64,000 bases of DNA, taken from NCBI GenBank assembly GCA_963691815.1, contig OY829650.1:8085527-8149526 (forward strand), written 5' to 3'. This DNA comes from Echiichthys vipera. Its lineage: Eukaryota; Chordata; Actinopteri; Perciformes; Trachinidae. A program made the position numbers and the translations under genes. The notes beneath the pieces are model-generated. The model saw only the letters and a program-made list of their open reading frames with translations, made no database searches and was not told the origin of the DNA. Below, piece by piece: positions 43,874-54,300 of the stretch (within the stretch, counting starts at the first letter, position 1; each line of letters opens with the position of its first letter).

Positions 43874-43917
43874 CACTCAGGCCCACACAACAACTAAACA
43901 CACACACACACACACAT
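43681..43917. repeat. three (CA)n tracts
   Basis: CA runs at about 43681-43730, 43823-43873 and 43899-43917, within or beyond the slc6a4 3' end. Confidence 0.92.
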
Positions 43918-44046
43918 CCATGGAGAGAGGAGACAGGTATTCACAGGATAGATTACACCAATACCAGACTGACTAGTAAATACACATGTAGATGTACAGT
44001 ACTCGCCATATTTTAACTCCAGCTCCTACATACACTCTCAGAAACA

Positions 44047-44056
44047 CACACGCACA

Positions 44057-44096
<40 letters not shown>

Positions 44097-44110
44097 CACA
44101 TGTGCACACA
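44047..44110. repeat. (CA)n microsatellite
   Basis: About 25 CA units followed by GGCACATGTGCACACA. Confidence 0.92.
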
Positions 44111-44474
44111 CTTTTTTTTGGTAGAAAGTAAAGAGCAGTAACACTGATTTCCAGACTATGCTATTGATAACGTTAATAGCTCTGATCCATATTTGGTTTC
44201 TATTACTGACAGTTATGATACTCAGTATGACAACAGAGTGCAGAATGTCACTGTGGTTTATCAAAGACCATCTGCACTATGTCATGTACCGTCACATGTG
44301 ATGTTTGTCAAACTGAAGTGTGGCAGGTTAAAATGACAGCAATTGAACATTATAGAATAAATACACACGTTATATTGCAGTTATAGAATGAATACACTTG
44401 GTTGGTCTGTTCTCTCTGTCATTCCTTTTTCCACTGGACATTATCATTATTAACAGTCTTTTTTTCATGCGTGC

Positions 44475-44521
44475 GCACACACACACACACGCGCACACGC
44501 ACACGTACAGACGCACACACT

Positions 44522-44558
<37 letters not shown>

Positions 44559-44561
44559 ACA
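44475..44561. repeat. compound (CA)n/(CGCA) microsatellite
   Basis: Interrupted CA tract with CGCA units. Confidence 0.92.
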
Positions 44562-44869
44562 CTACCAGACAGTGCTTCACAGTGTAGGGGACTCATTGCA
44601 AATCCGTCCTTCGTCCAAGATGCCACCAAATAAACACAGGCCGACAGTCAACACAACATAACGACAGCTACAATATTGAAACATCTTCAGAAATATGAAC
44701 AGAACAGATATTATATATTTGGCTTCAGTAACAGATACCTGAATTTTGCTACACATTGGAATGCATAACTTAACAGCTTAATATGAAAATGCAGCAATAA
44801 AGACTGAGAGAGGATTGAAATGTAACTATCTGGCCTTCTCCAACTGATTTCAATGTGTGGTATCTCCAG

Positions 44870-44875
44870 TTTATT
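44870..44875 (-). terminator. slc6a4: candidate slc6a4 polyadenylation signal
   Basis: A canonical AATAAA on the minus strand about 405 bases after the stop codon. No strong GT-rich element follows. Other AATAAA motifs cluster near 43480-43535, so a longer UTR is equally possible. Confidence 0.35.
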
Positions 44876-45279
44876 GTCTACATAAACAGAGATCCTATCA
44901 TACTTTCCATAATTGTATAAAATACTTGTTACAAATGTTATAACCTGAAGAAAGGTCGGCCACTAAATAACTTAGGTGACACTTGTGAGCAGGATGTTGA
45001 CGCTGAAGGTAGTGAAACACCAGAGAACGCCTACAAAACGTAACCAGCATAAGGAACCAGAGTAAACAAAGCTGAATAAAGCTACTGCAGCCTGGCTCCA
45101 CCTGACTGCACCAAGAATCCTAGATCTGGGTGTGTGACAGCTAAAAACAAGTGTAGGAGATTTATGTAAAAGAGGCAAAGACGGTGAAAGGTAGCCCCCT
45201 TGTCCAGTTGTTTTGCAGTTTGTCCAGAAGAGGGCGCTCTATGTCGCTAGAGTGGCACCTTCTTTTGGTCAGGGTTTGG

Positions 45280-45354
45280 TCAGACTGCATTGGTGACAAT
45301 GAAGTTTCTGTGTTGGTCACCGCTGGGCTCTGGAGTGATGCTTTTTAACAAACG
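45280..45354 (-). CDS. slc6a4: slc6a4 terminal coding exon 13
   Basis: A 75-base coding end not covered by any long open frame. Acceptor TTCACAG|CGT, stop TGA at 45280-45282. It encodes RLLKSITPEPSGDQHRNF and IVTNAV. KSITPE matches human SERT, and the final NAV matches the human PDZ-binding end (RLNAV), so the start and stop are well supported. Confidence 0.92.
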   Translation of the reverse strand, partial: RLLKSITPEPSGDQHRNFIVTNAV

Positions 45355-48300
45355 CTGTGAATAAAGAGACAGAGACAAACAGAGGGGAAAGTGAACGTCC
45401 AATAAACCAATACAAACACTTGTTTGGAACTGTCAAGGATCAAACCACAAAGCAAACCACAATTCTTGTGCCACTAATGTTACTGAAGTTTTGATTGACT
45501 TTAGACCTGTTAGAGACTGATGGTGTACCAAATTTCTACAGTGTGCTTATGCATTGTTTCAGTATGAGACCATGTAATGTTCAAACATGCCATTAATCAT
45601 CATTTTGGTCCATAAAATGTCAAAAAATAGCAGAAAATGCCTGTTGCAATTTCACAGAGATTAAGCTGACATTAGTTGACAAGAATAGTATCCACACCTG
45701 AGTTTACTAGAGAGGGAACAGATGTCACATATAACAAACACACACAACCCCAGTCTTGCTACAAAGAGACATTTTGACCTCGCTCGGCCTCATTTGTCCC
45801 CGTGAGTTACACTGACACTGTCTTCTTTGACACTCACATGCACACAGGAACACACTGTGTTGACAGTGTGTGTCCGTGCCATTGTGTGCGCTGGCAGCCG
45901 TGTCAATATTGGTCAACAGCCAGATATGTCTTTCTACCAGCCTCTTTGATGTCTTCCTACCTTCTGTCAACTCTAACAAAATATACTACAAAGAGCAAAT
46001 ACACACCCACAGGAGAAAGAACTGGAGATCTCTCATCTCAGAGAGCCACAAAAAATAACAAACAGACGTGTCTCTTGAATACATTTTAAAGAGTAGATTC
46101 ATCAATGATGCTGATTTGGCTACACCGTTTGTCATGCAGGATGCTCCGATGCTAAACTGCTGTTGGAGACTGAAGCCTGGTATTTAGGTTAGCCTATACC
46201 CTCAAATCTGGCAACGTAACAGCCTACACGTGCGTTGCAGAATGCGGCTGTGTGTGTCGTCAGGTGATGCCCTACGTGTACGCATGTGTGTGTAACATCT
46301 ATGGGGCCTGGAAGGCGCCTTTGATCCAGTCATGTGTTCACTGCAGAGGGTAGACCCTGACGGTGCACGGAGAGGAAAGGAACAGAGGCAATCCCTGTTG
46401 TTGGAGAGGTATGAGTAGGGGAAACATAAGGCCAGATTGGGATATAGGCAAGAAGGAGAACGATGGACCCATATAGAAGAAACACTTGACATTGAATGGA
46501 AAGGAAACTAAATGAAATACTCTACCTGTTTGAATGTTCCCTTGGCATTGAGCAAGTGGTAGACCATATAAGCAGGCACACAGATGAATGAAGACACCCC
46601 GATGCAGTAGCCCAGGACCGTGGTCCATGGTGGGAAGTGGTAGTCGAACAACCTGACCTCTGGAGGGAAGGCCAGGAAACTGATGATGATAAACTGCATA
46701 CGGGAATGGGAAAAAAAAAGGATCGAACCTCAGGATAAATATGACAAAAAACAAACAACTGCTGTATCTGTATGTAGCAATACTGTACACAAGCCTCACC
46801 AGCAGAAAGCAGGGGCAGATGGCCACCCAGCAGAGCCTCCAGAAACGACCCGGGTAGAAACCAAGCATTAGCTGGATGTCATTACAGAAACGGTTAGTAC
46901 CTGGAAAACAAAAACACACACACGCACAATCACTACAAAGTATCAGGAGTGTGCGTCTTTATCTCTTTTCTCTCATGTGTCTTTGACTGAAACTACACAG
47001 AGAAAATAGACCAAGAGCCCAAGAGTCACTGTATTGTAATAAATCAGCACCCAAAGTTCCCAGTTTGTGCTCAAAAACAAACGTTAATACAGAATTGTGT
47101 CAACCTTCCCCAAACAACTTTTGCTGTCATTCCCAATAAGGTCTCAAATCACCACCATCGCCATTGCTCAAACTTGCCGTAGAACCAGGAAACAGCGATG
47201 ACTTCGAGCAGGACCACGGTGATGACTGCGGGGCCTGTAGCGTACTCCTCAAACAGCTTCACCACAAACGCTCCTCCCTGACACAGCAGACAAGACAGAA
47301 GGGAGGCATTCCCGATAAGCTGTTTACAAACTACTCTTATGCGAGGCTTCATCTGAAAAGCCTAAGACAATGATTGGGGAACTTAGTTCAGGGTTGTAGA
47401 TGAAAGGATTACTGCTCAGAGACTGTTTTAATCTGATTTCAGCTAATTGTCAACTGTGGTCCATCGCATTACTTAAAACAAAGCAGGGACATTTAAGATA
47501 TGTTTGACCTACTTTATGGTCTATAATATGTTTGAATAGAAATTTAGAATGTGAGAAATTATGAGCATTAAATTAAGTCTTAAATTAATATTTCTTATTT
47601 GTAGCAGATTATCAGAATAAATAAATTGTGGAAAGCCAGGTGGGATAAATTATGGATTAATGATGTTTGCATGATGTTTTTATGTGGTTACAAACTTACA
47701 TATGTGAGTGTGGAGAGAGCACCGAGGTAGCAGACGCACACCAGGCCGAAGACGAACCGCTCACGTCTCTTAGCCAGGGCGTGCGGGAACTCATCTATCA
47801 TGGCAGTGATCACCCCCTCCAACCCCGCAAACTGGAGAGAGACGATCCCCAAGGAGGTGAGGGAGACAGAAAAAAGCAGAGAAAAGAACTCATCAGATGA
47901 TGCAGAATGAAAAAAAAGAGGCAGAAGATTAAGAAAGGAGAAGAAAAAACAAAGCCTCTTATCTGTACATACGCTGAGAGCTTTTAGAATTTAAACGTGA
48001 TTGCTAATCAGCTGTTTGATCTACCCAATCCAGCACTCTTTTGACAATCCACGGTACACTGATGAAAAACACCCAAAGACGCCATGCGTATCCTCTCCTT
48101 CGCACGGTGAAAAAAATTAAAGTTAAGCCGATCCAACATGAGTCCAAGTACAGCGACGTGTTTTGCAGTAATATCCTCAGTCATAAAATCGAGGAGCATA
48201 GCAACCCCAATGCTGATTCTACACTGATTATCAGCACCTGATAACTGCCTCGCGGGTCTCTCCAGCTGGCTGCCTCAAAGCAGATAAACACAGGCTTATG

Positions 48301-51300
48301 GAGACAAGATCACTCCACAACAGTGATATGAAAGTCCTATCACATTGTTTTCACTGACCGTTATCCAAAGAGTACAACAGGCAAACACAAGTCAAACAGA
48401 ACACAGTATTTGCCTGTATGACAAGGCAAATATGAAACCTCTGTTTCTAGGTTTGAGAGTGCACACAAGAGCCGGGCAACAAAAGAATCAGGTCAATTAC
48501 AACAAGGAGAGAGGAACATGTGAGGACGCAAACAGCAACAGAACACTCAAATTGGATGTCCTAACTTCTGCATTGAAATGAGTAATCAATAACAAACTTA
48601 CCGTGCTATCCAGACCCAGCATAATGATCATGAGGAAGAAGATGATGGAAAAGAAAGTAGCAGCAGGCATATTTGCTATGGCTTCTGCATAAATGATAAA
48701 CAGCAGACTGGGACCTGGAGAGGAGAAAGAAAAGCAGGTCAGAAGAGTTCATCTGAATTCATCCTGACAACTGCATCTTTGTCCAGAAGCACAAATGTGT
48801 GCAGTAGGTGTTTCATTCAATGTAATAATGAAACGCATGCTCTGTGCTCACATGGTGTCAAAGCATGCCCCATGTAAAGTTTGGTTAAATTAAATTTAGA
48901 ATGCATTGGGACTTATGTATTTGGGATGGTGTTGGTGAACTGTTTTTCTACCAGCATTCTTGGCCACATCACCCACATCCTGGTGCCTCATCTCAGCCAT
49001 GTAGCCCAGCACGGTAAAGATGACAAAGCCAGACAGAAAGCTGGTCAGACAGTTCACAGAGCTGGTGACCAGAGCATCTCTGAGATGGAGAGAGAAGTTT
49101 GAGTGGCAGGATGTTAGGGAGTTAAGGAGAACGTATGTGAGAAACATTCATCTTTGAGCCTCTGTAAAGTAAAAAGTTCTATCAAACCACTTAAAGGATT
49201 TCTGCAGAACTGAAATATATATTGAAACATGTGTTCAAGAAAAGTTCTCACTTGTAACAGTTGTTGTGAAACGGGTTGTAGCTGGCAAAGGCAAGGAGCA
49301 CGCCGAACCCCGGACCCAATGAGAAGAAGATCTGAGCTGCTGCATCAATCCATACCTGAGCGAGTGTGTGGGGTTGTGCAAGATGTATGTTAAGAATTTT
49401 GTACAAAGACAAAACTGAGAAATCAAAGGCAGCATTTCTAGGTTGCACCAACTGACTTACTGTAGTACTAAGCAGTTTCTCCCAATCAGGTTTGAGATAG
49501 AAGACCACACCCCTCCACGCCCCTGGCAGAGTGGCCCCACGGACGAGCAACACCAGGAGGACCAGGTAGGGAAAGGTAGCAGTCACCCAAACTACCTAAT
49601 GCAGAGAAAGGGAAAACCATTCACTTTTCTGCTGATGGACTCTTATGTGTCGTCAGTCATAACAGCTGATACCTGGTCGTCCTCAACAATGATTCTTTTA
49701 CTGCCTTTCACTGACCATGTTGATGAATGAGATGACGAGATGATAGGAGAACAACCATCTTGTTCTCTGCCTCTCTGCCTCCATCACTCCCATCCATCCA
49801 TCCATCCATACACTCTAACTAACATCCCCATTAGCCATGCAGGCGCCCTTTCGGTTACCTTTCCAGACGTCTTGACTCCTTTCCAGATGCTGAAGTAGAC
49901 GATGGTGAAGATGAAGAGCAGGCAGAGAGCCAGCTGCCAGCTGACAGAGCCCAGCTGGTGCAGACCTGGGGAGAGGTGGACCTGCAAAACCTGGCGACTG
50001 GAGGGAGGACATGAGGCAGGAGGGATGTTGCCATTGAGAGGTGAGGAAGAAGAGGGCGCAAAGAGGGAGACAAGGCAATTGCAGTGGTGGGGTGACATAA
50101 GAGGAGATAGGTAGGAGATAGAAGGAGACATGAAAATCAACGGACAATGGATGAGAGTAGCGGAAGGAAGAAGGTACAAGGGCGGGAGAAGAATGTGACA
50201 GGATAAGAAGTAAGAATAAAAAGATAGAGTGTTTGGAGATTTGTAAAGAAAAGGAAAAGGATAGAGCATGGGAACAGCAACAGTAAGACATAACAAAAAC
50301 ATCAAAATGTCAAAATAAAGGTAAGAAGAAGATGAGAAAAATAAAGGTATGGGGAGGGCAGGGGGGGGGAACAAACAGGTATAAACTCATTCATCTACAT
50401 TACACACATTAATGAGCAGCAATGAAAGTTCCTCTTAGGGAAATAATAGGGAGACTAGATACTGTAAATGACGTAAGAGAGCCTCGACTGACTTTATCGC
50501 AGTTTACAAGCCACAGTGAAAGAAAAACCATTACAGGGCAAAAAAGACGGCGGGTGAAATGAACAGTGAGGTTAACATCTGGTCACAGGTTAAGCACACA
50601 GAGCTCCGACGATAAAACAGAGACGTGATTTATGTTGAAAACAGGAAATTCTGGCGCCAGGCTGAGTTGCGGAATTCGTTACTTTAAAACCTATTAGGAA
50701 AAGTCAACTACGGATAAACCCGGAATCTGTCTCAGTGGACAGACTCGGGCACGGTCGAGTGAGCAGCTGATAAGTCCCAAAGCAGTCAAGAATAAATTTT
50801 TTTTAAAAAAAAGCTCAGGTTTTACATTACAGTAAACCAAATATGCACACCACTGCAGTTAATTACTGCGAGCATGCCAAAGACTGATTCACACTTAGAA
50901 TAATATAAATAATCAGTTTCAATTTCATGTCAGAAATGTTGTTTTTCAGATAAAAGAGCATATTTTTACCTGGGGGATTCAGGGAATGAAAATGTTAAAA
51001 TCTTTTTTATATCATCCAATAATCCAAAGACCCACCAGCTTTTTCTCTCTGCTGCCTCTCTCGTCCTGCACCTGTTTCCTTAACTAAAGGGCTAGTTTGC
51101 ACGTTGTCATGCTAATTCAGAATGAACCGAGATATTCTGATTTGTTGTAAATATCTATTTAAGCACAAATTGTTTGCTAGTCAACAGAAGGGAAAATTAA
51201 ATCCCACCTTTACAACAAATACAAAATAATTTACTTTTAGCATTGAACCTAATACACAAACATATCGCATGACTTAAAGTGAAATTCCGGCGAAAAAATC

Positions 51301-54300
51301 ATCCCAGGTGTTTTTTGGCGAATACACTCATTAAAGGAGCCATTGAGACATTTTTTTCATGTAAAACTATTTGCAGAGATATCCCGGACAGTCGCTAACA
51401 GTTGAATGCAGCTAAAACACTGATTAGCTCGGGGCAGCACGGTGATGGCATTAAAACTGCTTTTTTGACCACTAACATTGCTCATGATAAAATCAAACCT
51501 CTGCAGTAACATGATGAGAGTCCTTACACATTAACCGAAGCATCAATGGGCTCCTTCCTTTTGGATCACATTTTGTCATTGACTTGAATGGACTTTACTA
51601 TGAGAGGAGCTGGTACCGGGGCCAGCAGGTAAGCCTTTCAAAACACTCTCTAACTACATTGTTGGTGCTTCCGTTAATGTGTTAGGACTCTTATCATGCT
51701 GCTGCAGAGGTTTGGTGTTATCATGAGCAGTATTAGTGGTTAAAAAAGACATTTTAATGCATTCACCGTGCTGCCCTGAGCAAATCAGTGTTTTAGCTGC
51801 ATTCAGCCGTAAGCGACTCCGGGATATCCGGTATATCTCCATTAATAGTTGGTACATGAAAAGAATTGTCTCTTTATGGTGTATTTGATGAGTGTATATG
51901 CCGAAAAACACCCTGTGATAATTTTATGCCGGAATTTCACTTTAACTGACACCTGTTTATCTGCACATTAATGTTGATATATTATATTCTTCGACTAGTT
52001 ATAACTATACATTTAGTACATCATTTATGCAGCTTTGGGATACATCAGAAGCACACGTTAAAGCAGGAAGACAATTATCATTCTATTTTGCCATGACACC
52101 GAGCCTCCTATCATCCAACCATCATCTTAGCTGAGCTCCAGTTGGCTGCTATTTATAGAGCTCCATCCTCAGAAATCTAATCGACCAAGTCAATGCCAGC
52201 GTCTATCAAATAAAGTCTATCAAATAAAGTCTATCAAATGAAGCTGCCTCTCTAAATTCTACGGTTGGTATCTGGTACAAAATCTTCAGCTTTGCGTTTT
52301 ATGTGTATCTTTAGTTAACTGTCACATTAAAAACACATTGAGTTGCCTTGGTATGAAATGCGCTATATAGATAACGATGCCTTGCCTAAATATCATGTGT
52401 GAGGATATGTCGTATTACTCCTGAATCACTCCTGTACTTCTAACCACCTCAGGAGAGATCAGGGATTCTTACTGTTAAATTCTGATAACTAAGCAAGTGA
52501 AATTTTGGAGCGAGCGATGGCAGTAAATCTGTCAGGGCACTTAAGCACCAGAACCGACCCCATAATCGCTCACTGGAAGTCATCCTCCCTCCTTCACTTG
52601 ACGTCTCCCTCCTGTGTAGCTCTCCCCCTACGCCTCTACATCCGACTTACATGCACTTACGTATAGAACTCCTCGGCGGGGGAGGTGGAGGAGTTGGACC
52701 ACGTCACGTTGTGGTCGCCGGACATGTAACGGTTGCAGTTGGCTGTGTTCCAGCTGTTTGTGCATGTAGTCCAGGGCAGGGTGGGCCGAAATGATGATAG
52801 CAGATAGTACAAGGCCCAGGCCATGATGGTGTTGTAGTAGAAGGCTATGTAGAGGGCTATGATGCAGATGGCAAAGCCAATACCTGGTTGAGGGGAAAAC
52901 ATGATTGTTAGCACAAAAATAGCAGTTAACAACAATTAAAACAGGAACTTTCTTGATCACAAACTTCCCATAAAACGTTTTATTGAGAATAAAACAATGA
53001 TGTGTAGAATGTGGCACCAGTCAGTCACTCAGTCTTGGAGAGACATCAGTGGTGTTTTCAAGCTAATTCAAGTTGCTATTGGGTAAGTGGGTGACATTTC
53101 CGAACAACAACAACCAACATACTATCACATTTCTGAGCATCTGGCATTTGGCGTGGAAATGTGACAATTTCCATAACAGAGAGTCAGTACATCCCATTAA
53201 ATGAACAAGACCCTAGGGATGCTCTTCAAAGGAACTGTACCGAGGGGGACAAGGAGGTTAAATGAGCTGTCTCTCAGCATCTGACTCTGTCCTTCTCCGT
53301 ATTTTTGTTCTCCTACTGCCAATTTTCCTGCTTGTGAGCGCTGTTCTTCTCATGTTCCTACTTTTCAATCCTTTCCAAGCGATTGCTATTAACTCATTTC
53401 TTCATCTGTTCTGTTTTCTCTCCGCTCCTCCTGTTACCTTTGAAGATGGGGCAGATGTGTTTCCAGATGGAGATGCAGCCGCTGCGGTGGAACTGGCCGA
53501 GAGCCAGCTCCATGTAGAAGAGAGGGACGCCTCCGAACACCGCCATCAACAGGTAGGGCAGCAAAAAGGCTCCTGGGCAGAGACCATTCGCCAAAGCCAT
53601 TCGAGGAGCGAGAGAGGGGATTAGGGGTTGGAAACATGGGTTGAGAAGAAAGAAAGAAAGAGTTATGGACGAACGCTAAAAAGTCAATTACACTCATGGG
53701 AAATGCTACTCGTTCACACTCCATCTGTAATCTCAGTAGGCCTTTGAATAACTCCCAATCTACAAGAACCAAGAACATTAAAAAGCACTCTGTGAAAATC
53801 ATTAAGTATTGTAAGTACCCTATGATTTACATAACCATAGTCCATTCAAAGACAACAGCGCATGCTTGCCAAGTTTCATGTAACTCTCCATTTAATGTGG
53901 AAACACACAGTAAGAAGGTCATTTTGTTTAAATTCTACGATGACAAATTAAGACTGCGACATTGGCTGCTAGGTAAGGAAAGTGCAAACCGAACATGAAC
54001 AGTTTGATAACACATCTCTCTTTCTTTCCTTCTCTCTGATTATCAACTTATTTTTTGTGCATTTGTGGGAGGGCTAGTGTGTGTCTCGTGTGGCTTTGTG
54101 ACACCAAAGCAAAGATAAGGGTTGATTGAGCAGCTGCCTGGGAGACAGGTTATTAAGCAAGGAGAAAGAGACTGAAGGCGTTCTCATAAAAACCACAATT
54201 AATACTGTTGCCTCTATCAAGTGTCTCCCAGTCCCCATCTCTACCTCGCTCCGTGAGACACACACAGAGCACAGGAAATTGCAAAGATTTTATTATTGCA

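Noticed and set aside
46338..46919. 193-codon minus-strand open frame
   Set aside because: It contains true SERT exon 11 in frame, but then reads through intron 11, exon 12 out of frame, and intron 12. Splicing at 46800 and 46693 explains the protein.
49784..50374. 196-codon minus-strand open frame
   Set aside because: Only the part at 49859-49997 is SERT exon 4. The rest is purine-rich intron read as a pyrimidine-rich frame of Ser, Pro, Leu and Phe.
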